Positions 42,119 through 51,426 of a stretch of DNA of 64,000 nucleotides are shown here, piece by piece. Position 1 is the stretch's first letter. The number at the start of each line of letters is the position of its first letter. This stretch comes from Fluviicola sp. (lineage in GTDB: Bacteria; Bacteroidota; Bacteroidia; Flavobacteriales_D; Crocinitomicaceae), in contig JAIRJW010000047.1 in assembly GCA_031260455.1 (NCBI GenBank), positions 1 through 64,000 on the forward strand, given 5' to 3'. Below the pieces are notes generated by a model that saw only the letters and a program-made list of their open reading frames with translations, made no database searches and was not told the origin of the DNA. The position numbers and the translations under genes are program-made.

Positions 42119-43801
42119 TTAAACCAGTTTTCGATATTTAATCCGCTTCGGAGCAGCATCTCCCAGGCGCTTGCGCTTGTTTTCCTCGTATTCGGAGTAC
42201 GAACCTTCAAACCAAACCACATCTGAATCTCCTTCAAATGCCAGGATATGTGTACAGATGCGATCCAGAAACCAGCGATCGTGAGAAATTACTACTGCAC
42301 AACCTGCGAAACTTTCGATTCCTTCTTCCAAAGCACGCAAAGTATTCACATCGATATCGTTCGTAGGCTCATCCAGCAATAGCACGTTTGCTTCTGTCAT
42401 CAAAGTCATTGCCAGATGTAAGCGGTTTCTTTCCCCACCAGAAAGCACTCCTACTTTCTTACTTTGATCTGCCCCTGCGAAATTGAATTTTGACAGGTAA
42501 GCACGCGCATTGAATTTTTGGTTTCCAATCTCAATGAATTCGTTTCCGCCTCCGATTACTTCAAATACAGTTTTCTCCGGGGAGATATCTTTGTGCGTTT
42601 GGTCCACATATCCGATTTTCACAGTCTCACCGATCGCAAAAGTTCCTTTATCGGGCTGTAATTCATCCATGATCATTTTGAAGATTGTCGTTTTACCGGC
42701 ACCATTCGGCCCGATAATTCCAACGATTCCCGCCGGAGGAAGCTTGAAATTCAGGTCGTCATACAACAATTTATCTCCGAATGCTTTCATGACGTGCTCC
42801 GCATTGATGACGTTATTTCCTAAGCGCGGACCATTCGGAATCGGAATTTCCAGTTTCACTTCCTTATCTTTCATTTCTTCCGACATCATTTTGTCATAGT
42901 TCTGAATACGCGCTTTGTTTTTCGCGTGACGGCCTTTTGGGTTCATTCTCACCCATTCCAACTCGCGGGCAAGCATTTTCTGGCGTTTGGATTCTGTTTT
43001 TTCTTCTTCTGCCAGGCGTTTTCCTTTCTGCTCCAGCCAGGAAGAATAGTTTCCTTTCCATGGAATTCCTTCTCCCCGGTCCAACTCCAGAATCCAACCG
43101 GCTACATTATCCAGGAAGTAACGGTCGTGCGTTACGGCAATTACCGTTCCTTTGTACTGTTGCAAGTGCTGCTCCAACCAGTCAATCGACTCTGCATCCA
43201 GGTGGTTGGTTGGTTCATCCAGCAAAAGAATATCCGGATTCTGCAGCAACAAACGGCATAAAGCAACACGACGTTTCTCTCCTCCGGAAAGTGTTTCAAT
43301 CAACTGGTCATCCGGCGGACAGCGCAAAGCATCCATTGCACGTTCCAGTTTGTTGTCCAGCTCCCAGGCATCAACCGCATCGATTTTATCCTGAACCACT
43401 CCCTGACGAGCGATCAGCTTGTCCATTTTATCCGGATCACTCAACACTTCTTCATCCATAAAAGCAGCATTGATATCTTCATATTCTTTCAAGATATCAA
43501 CCACTTCCTGAACACCTTCCATTACCACCTCCTTCACGGTTTTTTTCAGATCCAGTTCAGGTTCCTGCGGCAAATAACCCACTGAGTACCCCGGTGAAAA
43601 AACCACATCGCCCTGGTAAGATTTATCCAGTCCTGCAATAATCTTCATCACTGTCGATTTACCGGAACCGTTTAAACCGATAATTCCGATTTTCGCTCCG
43701 TAGAAAAATGACAGGTAAATATTTTTAATGATTTGCTTTCCCTGGGGAGTTACCTTGGAAACCCCAATCATGGAGAATATGATTTTTTTATCGTCAGACA
43801 T
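42119..43801 (-). CDS. ettA: Energy-dependent translational throttle protein EttA
   Basis: 560 residues, an ABC-F protein with two nucleotide-binding domains. Walker A motifs are GLNGSGKST (near 40) and GPNGAGKTT (near 360); both signature motifs are present (LSGGEKRR, LSGGERNR), with DEPTNHLD and DEPTNDID Walker B ends. The linker contains the P-site tRNA-interaction motif region between the domains (about 240-320, rich in Lys/Arg). EttA binds the ribosomal E site and gates the first peptide bond by ATP level. The C-terminus KRIKYRKL matches the family. Confidence 0.96.
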   Translation of the reverse strand: MSDDKKIIFSMIGVSKVTPQGKQIIKNIYLSFFYGAKIGIIGLNGSGKSTVMKIIAGLDKSYQGDVVFSPGYSVGYLPQEPELDLKKTVKEVVMEGVQEVVDILKEYEDINAAFMDEEVLSDPDKMDKLIARQGVVQDKIDAVDAWELDNKLERAMDALRCPPDDQLIETLSGGEKRRVALCRLLLQNPDILLLDEPTNHLDAESIDWLEQHLQQYKGTVIAVTHDRYFLDNVAGWILELDRGEGIPWKGNYSSWLEQKGKRLAEEEKTESKRQKMLARELEWVRMNPKGRHAKNKARIQNYDKMMSEEMKDKEVKLEIPIPNGPRLGNNVINAEHVMKAFGDKLLYDDLNFKLPPAGIVGIIGPNGAGKTTIFKMIMDELQPDKGTFAIGETVKIGYVDQTHKDISPEKTVFEVIGGGNEFIEIGNQKFNARAYLSKFNFAGADQSKKVGVLSGGERNRLHLAMTLMTEANVLLLDEPTNDIDVNTLRALEEGIESFAGCAVVISHDRWFLDRICTHILAFEGDSDVVWFEGSYSEYEENKRKRLGDAAPKRIKYRKLV

Positions 43802-43870
43802 GATTCATTTTTTATAAAAACCAAAGATAACATTCCATGCGAAAAATTGCCCCAATTCAACCAGTATAAA

Positions 43871-43902
43871 ACAAAAAAGGTTCCGCGATACCGAAACCTT
43901 TT
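43871..43902 (-). terminator. Terminator downstream of the frameshifted DUF5362-like gene
   Basis: Minus-strand stem AAGGTTTCG / CGGAACCTT followed by TTTTTG. Confidence 0.65.
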
Positions 43903-43924
43903 CAAATCTTTATTGCTGTTTGAA

Positions 43925-44351
43925 TCAAAATGCTCTGTTAAATCCCAGCCTGACAAGCACCAGGACATAAATGATGTACATAACAACTACTACGATGACA
44001 TAAATACCGCTGAATTTAAACAGTGACTTCATGCTTTGAATGGCATAATCGAACTCTCCCTGCCTGTTTGAGTTCAATCCTTTTTCAATCGAAGCTGCAA
44101 AACGAATCAGGTATAAAGCCGGAAAAATCATTACAATCGTTAATCCAATGTAAACAATAGAAACCAGGATCAATGGCGTAAAACCACCCGCAAGCGATGC
44201 TACAAAACAATTCCCATTATACCAGCAAAAACGAACCCAATAATCGCTAAGAAGCGCGCCCATTTTGTGGTGACCAGCAAATTTTCTTTAATCGAACAAT
44301 CCTTAGCTTATCTACCTCCAACTCAATATTCTGATCTAGTGTATCTAACAT
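43925..44351 (-). pseudogene. Frameshifted DUF5362-like membrane protein gene
   Basis: Three frames must be joined to recover a protein: MLDTLDQNIELEVDKLRIV from ATG at 44351, then IKENLLVTTKWARFLAIIGF with VFAGIMGIVL, then SLAGGFTPLILVSIVYIGLT through ASIEKGLNSNRQGEFDYAIQ to LGFNRAF. The joined order (short polar N-terminus, TTKWARFLAIIGF helix, further helices, a cytoplasmic stretch, last helix) is that of DUF5362-type Bacteroidetes membrane proteins. The breaks fall near AAAGAAAA and GTTTTG runs, so they may be true mutations or base-calling errors. As written the longest intact piece is 112 codons. Confidence 0.6.
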
Positions 44352-44372
44352 CAGTTTATCTTAACAAATTGA

Positions 44373-44879
44373 TTAATCCAATAAATCCGAGCTTACTGAA
44401 ATTGTTCCTCCGGCCTCAGATGAGAATCCACCGGCATTTTTCTGCATCAATGTCTCTTTGTAGCCATTGATTTTTACCCAGAAAATGATCCAGACGATCA
44501 ATATTGCCAAAGGAGCAATGAAATTGACCAAAGGGATAAATGCTCCAAAAGAAAGAGCGCACATTGTAATCGCCAGACTTTTACCGAAATCACCATCTTC
44601 GGACAAACCGTGAGACCTGTATTCATTTTTAATCGAATCACAAATCTTCGGATAGACAATAAACCCGTAGACCAGATTGAATAACGGAATCCACATAAAC
44701 AAAACGTTTGCTACTCCCGTCAATCTGTTTTGTGGTCTGATATATGACATGGTATCAATGAATGTTTTGTAATAAAATATAGCTAACAATAGCACACCTG
44801 CCAGGATAATCAGGTAAAGTAGTAGTATTCCAACACCAAGTGCTAAAAATTCTCCTGCAAAAGGATTTGTTTTGTACAT
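44373..44879 (-). CDS. Multi-pass membrane protein (DUF4328-like)
   Basis: 168 residues with four hydrophobic helices (about 10-32, 55-75, 100-120 and 122-142) and a Gly/Ser-rich polar tail. Motifs NVLFMWIPLFNLVYGFIVYP and KICDSIKNEYRSHG resemble DUF4328-type proteins, though I am not certain of the family. Inner membrane, unknown role. It sits between two frameshifted membrane-protein genes on the same strand. Confidence 0.7.
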   Translation of the reverse strand: MYKTNPFAGEFLALGVGILLLYLIILAGVLLLAIFYYKTFIDTMSYIRPQNRLTGVANVLFMWIPLFNLVYGFIVYPKICDSIKNEYRSHGLSEDGDFGKSLAITMCALSFGAFIPLVNFIAPLAILIVWIIFWVKINGYKETLMQKNAGGFSSEAGGTISVSSDLLD

Positions 44880-44890
44880 AAAATATAAAT

Positions 44891-45220
44891 TTAGTTAAAT
44901 ATCGAAATTAGTTCATTTTTGTTAAAAGTCAACAGAAATTGTTTTTTATTCAACTTATTCATTTCGAGTGTATACATCATAACAAATGCCATCAGAAATA
45001 AGTTCAAAAGAATACCGAAAAACACCATCCCATTCAATTCAGTAGAAACTTCCTGGAAAGCTTGAATCACATTGGATGTAACCAGGGCCAAAAAGATCAT
45101 TGACAGAGAATAGAGTGACAACCCAAGTCAGAATACAAATCACCAGCAAGAACAACAACCTCCTGTTTTTGAGCTGTACTTCCAAGCTTTAACAGATTCT
45201 TCCGTTTTCCAGTTTTGCAT
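44891..45220 (-). pseudogene. Frameshifted small membrane protein gene
   Basis: From ATG at 45220 one frame reads MQNWKTEESVKAWKYSSKTG and soon stops; the next frame reads VQLKNRRLLFLLVICILTWV; the third reads LYSLSMIFLALVTSNVIQAF and continues to the stop with a second helix (VFFGILLNLFLMAFVMMYTL). Joined, this gives a protein with a charged N-terminus and three membrane helices. The breaks lie at CAAAAACAGG and TTGGGTTG, both short runs. Only a TTG start would open the third frame alone, which is unlikely. Confidence 0.5.
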
Positions 45221-45271
45221 ATCTTATCAAAACAAAATTGATTATTTCCTGTTTATCAAACAAACATATAC

Positions 45272-45301
45272 GAAAAAAGGCAGATCGAAATCCGCCTTTT
45301 C
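45272..45301 (-). terminator. Terminator of the four-helix membrane protein gene
   Basis: Minus-strand stem AAAAGGCGGAT / ATCTGCCTTTT with T-rich tail. Confidence 0.8.
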
Positions 45302-45317
45302 CTTAGCATTGATGCAA

Positions 45318-45797
45318 TTATTTAACCAAATGTCTTCTGTTTGCATTGTACATTAATACAAAAACAATAGTAATAATTATTCCTATAATTACACTAGTCC
45401 ACATCACTGCATTAGCTGCTCCTGCAAGTGCATTATAATCATTGTTGGGGCCCATCGCTCCAATTTCGGATACTACAACTGAAGCAGTTGCAGCATTGAT
45501 AATACTTACAGCTACTGCAATCAAGGAACCCAGCAAATACAACGTAAATCCGGACTTCTTCAATCCCCACATTTGGATTGCTCCAAAAAGACAAAGAGCA
45601 GATCCAGCTAAAGAAATGATTGCCCAAATTACAGATCCACCTGCTGCAGGAGCAAATGAAGCAAGCGCAGAGCTACCTACTAATCCTAAAATTCCACCAA
45701 GTACACCTAATCCTGAACCAATAAAAGTAAGGATGCACAGAACTGTTAAAAATGTGGGCCTTTTTGAGGTTGTTATTGTGTCTAATGTTTCTGACAT
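45318..45797 (-). CDS. Four-helix small membrane protein, unknown function
   Basis: About 159 residues from MSETLDTITTSKRPTFLTVL. Four hydrophobic helices are evident (about 16-45, 58-80, 85-105 and 133-152) with Gly/Ala-rich packing (GSGLGVLGGILGLVGSSALA) and a short basic tail NRRHLVK. The TSKRPTFLTVLCILTFIG start is common in a group of Bacteroidetes membrane proteins without assigned function. A start two codons upstream (MIMSE) is also possible. It has its own terminator. Confidence 0.75.
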   Translation of the reverse strand: MSETLDTITTSKRPTFLTVLCILTFIGSGLGVLGGILGLVGSSALASFAPAAGGSVIWAIISLAGSALCLFGAIQMWGLKKSGFTLYLLGSLIAVAVSIINAATASVVVSEIGAMGPNNDYNALAGAANAVMWTSVIIGIIITIVFVLMYNANRRHLVK

Positions 45798-46069
45798 AAT
45801 CATATAAATTTTGAGTTACAGAGCGAAAATAATATCTTTATTCCGAATTGACTCACATTGTTAAAAAAAGTAAATATTTTTTATTTCAACGATTATAGTT
45901 AATAAACTCGCATAACTTCATTTTAATTGGAGTTTTCAAGATTTGAAACAAACAAAAACAATTGATAAAATTTTGATTTCCCGAACTTTATTAACAAGTT
46001 TTCAGAGCAAAATACTGTGATTAAACTGTTTTAAAACAAGATTATTTATTAATTATTTTATTTAATCTC

Positions 46070-46690
46070 ATGAATAAACTAAGCTTTCTTTTCATAATCC
46101 TGGTGCTTTTCTCTTCTAACTCCTGTAAGAAGAAAAATTTAAGTTATCAGATCAAAGGAATTATTTACGATTCCACGTTCAATATGCCAATGGCAGGAGC
46201 ACAGATTATTATTAAGGCTACATCGACCACGAACCAGGCTGGTACGACCCTGGCAACTCTGACAACCGATGCCAGCGGAAATTACACCTACGAATTAAAA
46301 CGGGAGAAATATCAAAGTATTACCATATCCGTGAGCAAGGACAATTATTTTTCGGACGGAACGACCGTAACACTGGAAGATTTATCCCTGGATAAGGACA
46401 ATGCCTTCAATTTCGATCTGTACGCAAAATCATGGGTGAAATTACATTTTACAAGTGATGGAACGAAAATCATCAAATACTTCAAGCAATCCGGGAAAAA
46501 CGGCTGTACCGAATGCTGCCCGACCGGCGAAATCCAGATTCAGTATGTCACTGATGAATCTGTATACTGTATCAATAACGGAAACACTATATACCAGATT
46601 TATTACGATGTACTGGGAACAACCAATAACGGGACTTTACAGGTAAACACAGTTCCTTTCGATACGACAGAATTATTAATCAATTATTAA
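46070..46690 (+). CDS. Lipoprotein with carboxypeptidase-regulatory-like domain
   Basis: 206 residues. The signal peptide ends in the lipobox SSNSC, lipid Cys at 19, followed by KKK. Residues about 25-115 are a CarboxypepD_reg-like beta-sandwich (IKGIIYDSTFNMPMAGAQII, TTDASGNYTYELKREKYQSI). The rest is beta-rich with a cluster of cysteines NGCTECCPTG, a possible metal site or disulfide set. Located on the periplasmic or outer membrane face. No partner gene is nearby. Confidence 0.8.
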   Translation: MNKLSFLFIILVLFSSNSCKKKNLSYQIKGIIYDSTFNMPMAGAQIIIKATSTTNQAGTTLATLTTDASGNYTYELKREKYQSITISVSKDNYFSDGTTVTLEDLSLDKDNAFNFDLYAKSWVKLHFTSDGTKIIKYFKQSGKNGCTECCPTGEIQIQYVTDESVYCINNGNTIYQIYYDVLGTTNNGTLQVNTVPFDTTELLINY

Positions 46691-46742
46691 CGGACTCTAT
46701 ACCAACATTTTGAAGTGCCCCGATAATAAATACCAGGTACTT

Positions 46743-48284
46743 CTAATTGGAATTCGCTTCTTCGGTTTCCATTTCCATCTCATCAAATTTCATCCTGATT
46801 TCCTGGCGCAATTGACGGTTGTATGTTTCCATCAGGTATTTGAAGTAATTCGGGGTGCTTTTCGCAATACACTTTGTATATGTTTTCAAACGGTGTTCAA
46901 TATGATCCTGGAGTGCATTCACAATCTGAATGGCATCATCCAGATCTTTGGTTTTACGCACAATTCCTTCGCAATGGTTTGTCAATGACAAATTGACGGC
47001 GAGCTTTCCTTTCTCGCCTTTGTCCAGACAATCGTAATACACATCCCGGATGCTGAAGTTTTCCAGGAAACTGGTATCTACCAATTGTTCCATATGGCGT
47101 GGAAATTCAAATTCCACTTCAAACTCCAGATCATCATCTTCACTCAGGCGCGATTCCAGGAAGCGATCAGGAAAACGAAAAGCATCCTGCCAATTGATGT
47201 AATCCTGCCACAAACCGAAACGACGTACATTATTCCCCAAATCGATCAGCTTGAAGTTCGATTTACCAGGCAAACGACGTGATCCCCGGCCAATCATCTG
47301 GTGATACAACGTCAAAGAACGGGTTGCACGGTTCAGAATGATTGTTTCAACTGTCGGTTCGTCAAACCCAGTTGTTAAAATTCCTACAGAAGTCAGAATC
47401 GCATCTTTGGTCGTTTTGAACCAATGTAACACATCTTTCCGGTCTTTATCAGAAAAGGTAGAATCCAGGTGACGAATCTTATACCCTCTTTTCTTAAAGG
47501 TTTCTTCCACGCGAAGTGAAGTCTCAATCCCTGAGTTGAAGATCAGCGTTTTATCTCCTACAGCCACTTCTTCATATGCAAAAAGTAATTTTTCCTGCAT
47601 GAAATAATTTCCATAAACCGTTTCGGAGGAGCTGACCGTAAAATCTCCGTTTGTACCTATTTTCAGCCCGTGGAGATTCACGTCATACGTAAAGGTTTCC
47701 GCATCGGAAAGGTATCCGCTCTGGATTAGTGATGCAATGCTCTCTCCTACCAGCAGTTTATTGTAATGATCGTTTAGCGGTAATGCTTTGTTCGAACTCA
47801 GCGGCGTTGCGGTTACTCCCAGGATATGAGCTCCGGAATAATACTGAAAAATCTTTCTGAAACTGTTGTAATGTGCCTCATCAACGATCACCAGCCCCAC
47901 TCCGTCGACAAAATTTTCATTTTCCTGCAAACGGTTGTTCAAGGTTTCAACCATTGCAATGTAGCACGGATAGTGATCTTCGTCAATGAGGTTTTTGACA
48001 TCGCTGGAAATAACTTTGTTCGGAATACCTATTGCATCCAATTGTTTGGAAGTCTGAACTGACAATTCAATACGGTGTGTCAGAATCAATACCTTTTTCT
48101 GGTAACGATCGATGTAACTTTTGGCAACTTCTGAAAATATAACGGTTTTCCCACCACCTGTCGGTAATTGAAATAGTAAGTTAAAATCAGATCCGTTTTT
48201 GTCCAGCTCATCTATTATTGCTTTGACAGTTTTTTCCTGAAACGGATATAATTTTTTTGCCTGAAACAGCTCTTCGTCGATCAT
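46743..48284 (-). CDS. DEAH-box superfamily 2 helicase
   Basis: 513 residues. Walker A PTGGGKT is at residues 41-47, the Walker B DEAH at 135-138 and motif III GVTATPL near 155. The second RecA domain carries TTGFDEPTVETIILNRATRS and the motif VI region QMIGRGSRR near 340. N-terminal FQEKTVKAIIDEL is the Q-like motif of SSL2/RadD-type helicases. The C-terminal 100 residues are helical and charged. It probably remodels DNA in repair; no restriction or defence partner adjoins it, so it is treated as a RadD/SSL2-like stand-alone enzyme. Confidence 0.87.
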   Translation of the reverse strand: MIDEELFQAKKLYPFQEKTVKAIIDELDKNGSDFNLLFQLPTGGGKTVIFSEVAKSYIDRYQKKVLILTHRIELSVQTSKQLDAIGIPNKVISSDVKNLIDEDHYPCYIAMVETLNNRLQENENFVDGVGLVIVDEAHYNSFRKIFQYYSGAHILGVTATPLSSNKALPLNDHYNKLLVGESIASLIQSGYLSDAETFTYDVNLHGLKIGTNGDFTVSSSETVYGNYFMQEKLLFAYEEVAVGDKTLIFNSGIETSLRVEETFKKRGYKIRHLDSTFSDKDRKDVLHWFKTTKDAILTSVGILTTGFDEPTVETIILNRATRSLTLYHQMIGRGSRRLPGKSNFKLIDLGNNVRRFGLWQDYINWQDAFRFPDRFLESRLSEDDDLEFEVEFEFPRHMEQLVDTSFLENFSIRDVYYDCLDKGEKGKLAVNLSLTNHCEGIVRKTKDLDDAIQIVNALQDHIEHRLKTYTKCIAKSTPNYFKYLMETYNRQLRQEIRMKFDEMEMETEEANSN

Positions 48285-48303
48285 TTGTTAAAAAAAGGGG
48301 GTA

Positions 48304-48334
48304 CAAAAGTACGCTTCTTTTAAGGATTTCCCAA
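48304..48334 (-). promoter_or_regulatory. Promoter of the DEAH helicase gene
   Basis: Minus strand TTG (48334-48332), 20 bases, TACTTTTG (48311-48304), 19 bases before ATG; both elements fit the Bacteroidetes consensus. Confidence 0.6.
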
Positions 48335-48531
48335 TAGCAGCTCTTAAATATTCTCATAATTTTACTTAATCCAGGATACCTTTTTCCGGATCTGACGAAA
48401 TCCAGATATTCCATAACCCGTTTTTTAGACAACTATCATGCAATACGTCAAAATTAGCGATGAAAACGTTTCAATCAATAAGGGACGAGTACGGCATGTT
48501 AATTGATTAGCTTCATTAAAACGCGTGTGTC

Positions 48532-48639
48532 ATGAAGACAAAAACTATAAAAAGAAGAAACTCAAAGAGTTTTGACAAAGCTTTGATTCATTTGGGAATC
48601 CATTACCCGATAAAACCTGTAGCCATTAAGAAAGCTTAA
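48532..48639 (+). CDS. Possible 35-residue basic peptide
   Basis: In the 399-base gap after the helicase: MKTKTIKRRNSKSFDKALIH then LGIHYPIKPVAIKKA. Very basic, no family, no terminator, no -7 box. The rest of the gap shows nothing beyond the helicase promoter. Confidence 0.2.
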   Translation: MKTKTIKRRNSKSFDKALIHLGIHYPIKPVAIKKA

Positions 48640-48683
48640 ACAGCTTTATTCAGAAAGAAAGTTTGAAAAGCAACAAATTCGGA

Positions 48684-51107
48684 TTAAAAATCAAAGCCTC
48701 CTCCATTCGCATCGTTGGAACGTTTTTCCTCTTTGAATTCCGTTTTTCCGAACCGATAACGGATACTGACAATCAACCTGCGGGTTTCCCATTTAAATCG
48801 GGTTGATTGAAAGACATTCATCTGGTCTACCTCGAAATAGAATCCCTGTGTATTAAAAATATCTGTTACGCGCAAACCAATTCCCCACTTGCCGTCAAGG
48901 AGTGATTTATCCGCTGAAAAGTCAACGGACCCTCTCGGTTTCATCATTCCCTGCGCTGTAACGGAAGGCGCACTATATCGTCCGTTCACCTGCAATGTCA
49001 GTGTTTTCTTAAACAGATCAACTGTTGAACTGAATTTCATTCCAAAAACAAAACCTTCCCGGTTCCAGTTCACGGAAGGATTATTATCCGTATATGTGAT
49101 GTAATTTCCATTAAATGAAAGCATATTTCTCCAGATTGGATAAGGTTTCAATTGCATGACGAGCTCTCCTCCCGAACTGACAGAATGATCGATATTGGCA
49201 AAGGTTCCGTTGGAAGTTCCGTTTTCGTAGAAGATCTTCACGCGCTGAATAACATGGTTGGTATAACGCTGGTAAAGTGCAAATGTCAGTACGAATTTTT
49301 TGGTGTTGTAATCCAGTCCCAGGTCGATGGAATGAATATATTCTGGGCGCAAAGCCGGATTTCCACTCCTCAGGTTGTACGGATCCGCGTAAGACGTAAA
49401 GGGATTCAGATTCCCGGAGTTCGGGCGATTGATCCGGCGGCTGTAACCCAGCGATAATTCCGTTGATTTAGTCACTTCATAACGCACCGTTGCCGAAGGA
49501 AACAGGTTGAAGTATTCGTTTTTGAAATTCTGATTGGTCGAAATCAGGTTCGGGGCCTGAATGCTGTACTCCAGGCGCAATCCCGCCTGATATCTGATTT
49601 TTTTATACTGTCCGCCTACAATTCCATATCCTGAGTAAATACTTTCCAGGTATTTGTAATTGTAAGTGGAGAACGTATCAGGAACATACATTCCAACAGC
49701 ATTCAATGACTCCGAATTGGATCGAAGTCCCATATTCCGCTGGATCATTTTCAACCCGCTTTCCACTCTGAATGCTGACTTAAACTTACGAATGTAATCC
49801 AGTGACAAAGTCGTAAAATCATTCGATTCGCGACTGTACAAGCGCTGATCCATCGATGCAGAATCCGGAGGATAATCAAAATACTGCTGGTAATATCCCT
49901 GGTCTCCTTCTTTGGATAAAGACTGATAAGCATTGAAATCCAAAGAACCCTTGTCATCTTTGAAATCCCATTTGTAACCAAGCGCAAAATCTATATTCTG
50001 GTTCTGATTGGGTTCTCTGGAGTTTCGAAACCATACAGCACTTGTGTCATCAAAATTATTATAGCGTGTATTTACCTGACTTCCAGTACGCGTCCTATCG
50101 CCATAATTTCCGGCAATACTCCATGAAAGCATGTTCCGGTCTTTGATGTACACATCCATTCCGATTTTTGCAGTGTGTGTAATGTTCAGGTCTCTTCCGT
50201 ATCTTCCCTGGTTCAGGCTGATCGTTGTATCTCCGAAATGCTGGTTCAGGTCCGAAAAATTGTTCCGATAACCATCCCGGTAAGAATATGCATAGTTTCC
50301 ATATAAATTGAAACGCGTATTTCTGAGATTCAATCCAAGTGATCCTGTATAAAGATTCCCCGTTCCGACTGAAGCTGCAATGTTTCCGTTCATTCCTTTC
50401 TTTGCATTTTTCTTCAGAACAATGTTGATGATCCCGGAAGTCCCATCCGGATCGTATTTAGCTGAAGGACTCGTTACGATTTCAATACGTTCAATGCTGC
50501 TTGCGGGAATTCCTTCCAGGACACTTTTCCCGTTTCCGCCAGTCATATTACTTGGTTTTCCATCAATGAGAATTGTCACATTAGCATTTCCCCGCAGGGA
50601 AATCCCTCCATCCTGGTCTATTTCAACCGAAGGAATATTGTTCAACACGTCTGTTACATTCCCCCCCGTATTTGCCACATCGTCTCCAACATTGTAGATT
50701 TTTTTCTCAATTCCCAGTTGCATTGGGTTTTTATCCTGCTGAATAACTACTTCATCCAGTTCTTTACTGAGCCCCACCAACGAAACAGTTCCCATTTTTC
50801 GCAGGTTTTTATCTGCTGAAAGTATGATATTCGGGATGATTTTATCTTTGTAATCCGGGTTGGAAACTACCATATAGTATTTCCCGAATTTCACATCTTC
50901 CAAAACGAAAACCCCATTTTCATCTGTATAAATTCCGGTAACAACAAGCGAGTCCTTCACATTGAAGATTCTCACCATCGTATATTCCAGTGGTGTTTTC
51001 GAAATGGAATCCAATACCTTTCCATCAATTGATCCGGTCCCGTCCGGACCTTGAGAAAATGAAAAAAAACTGGTAAATATAAAGGCTATAAAAAGCTTTA
51101 AATGCAT
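48684..51107 (-). CDS. TonB-dependent-receptor-like outer membrane protein (OMP beta-brl_3)
   Basis: 807 residues. A signal peptide (MHLKLFIAFIFTSFFSFSQ) precedes a carboxypeptidase-regulatory-like domain (about 25-115: GSIDGKVLDSISKTPLEYTM). A plug-like domain follows (about 130-235: NVTDVLNNIPSVEIDQDGGI, SLRGNANVTILIDGKPSNM, IERIEIVTSPSAKYDPDG). The remainder is an outer-membrane barrel of the beta-brl_3 type with repeated SLGYSRRINRPNSGNLNPF and NLRSGNPALRPEY motifs. It lacks a classic TonB box at the start. Such proteins bind and import nutrients or act as surface receptors; the ligand is unknown. Confidence 0.92.
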   Translation of the reverse strand: MHLKLFIAFIFTSFFSFSQGPDGTGSIDGKVLDSISKTPLEYTMVRIFNVKDSLVVTGIYTDENGVFVLEDVKFGKYYMVVSNPDYKDKIIPNIILSADKNLRKMGTVSLVGLSKELDEVVIQQDKNPMQLGIEKKIYNVGDDVANTGGNVTDVLNNIPSVEIDQDGGISLRGNANVTILIDGKPSNMTGGNGKSVLEGIPASSIERIEIVTSPSAKYDPDGTSGIINIVLKKNAKKGMNGNIAASVGTGNLYTGSLGLNLRNTRFNLYGNYAYSYRDGYRNNFSDLNQHFGDTTISLNQGRYGRDLNITHTAKIGMDVYIKDRNMLSWSIAGNYGDRTRTGSQVNTRYNNFDDTSAVWFRNSREPNQNQNIDFALGYKWDFKDDKGSLDFNAYQSLSKEGDQGYYQQYFDYPPDSASMDQRLYSRESNDFTTLSLDYIRKFKSAFRVESGLKMIQRNMGLRSNSESLNAVGMYVPDTFSTYNYKYLESIYSGYGIVGGQYKKIRYQAGLRLEYSIQAPNLISTNQNFKNEYFNLFPSATVRYEVTKSTELSLGYSRRINRPNSGNLNPFTSYADPYNLRSGNPALRPEYIHSIDLGLDYNTKKFVLTFALYQRYTNHVIQRVKIFYENGTSNGTFANIDHSVSSGGELVMQLKPYPIWRNMLSFNGNYITYTDNNPSVNWNREGFVFGMKFSSTVDLFKKTLTLQVNGRYSAPSVTAQGMMKPRGSVDFSADKSLLDGKWGIGLRVTDIFNTQGFYFEVDQMNVFQSTRFKWETRRLIVSIRYRFGKTEFKEEKRSNDANGGGFDF

Positions 51108-51127
51108 AATTGAGTATGAATGGGTTG

Positions 51128-51135
51128 CAAAAATA
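51128..51135 (-). promoter_or_regulatory. Candidate -7 element of the receptor gene
   Basis: Minus strand TATTTTTG (TAnnTTTG) 20 bases before ATG. The rest of the 319-base gap up to the MarR gene holds only AT-rich sequence and the repeat at 51319. Confidence 0.4.
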
Positions 51136-51318
51136 AGGGAATTACCTCAGAGAGAATAAATCCTTATCTAATAAACAATGTTAAGAAATCTCATATAATG
51201 TGGGATGAGCACCAATGTAAATCAAGTTTAGATTCAGGAATATGATTGGTAAATAACAAGTTAACTATGTGTTTTCAAACATGTTAAACACATTGTATTA
51301 AAGTATTAATTAAAATCA

Positions 51319-51343
51319 ATCGCAATATTGCGATATTACATCC
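51319..51343. repeat. Dispersed palindromic motif, copy 3
   Basis: ATCGCAATATTGCGAT is a perfect 16-bp palindrome (51319-51334), followed by ATTACATCC. It shares CGCAATATT with copies at 8690, 24048 and 57374. Confidence 0.5.
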
Positions 51344-51426
51344 AATTTAAATTCACCTCAGTAATACAAGGCTAAATTTCTGAACTCACATCCTCTGCTA
51401 TTCACTTGCTACTCGCTACCACATAT

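Noticed and set aside
42926-43461. Plus-strand proline-rich frames opposite ettA
   Set aside because: Antisense shadows of a strongly conserved ABC-F gene.
44891-45121. Membrane protein starting at TTG 45121
   Set aside because: Upstream frames contain matching membrane-protein sequence, so the TTG frame is better seen as the tail of a frameshifted gene starting at ATG 45220.
46743-48284. DEAH helicase as part of a restriction or defence island
   Set aside because: No methylase, nuclease, toxin or other defence gene is adjacent; the architecture fits a stand-alone RadD/SSL2-like helicase.
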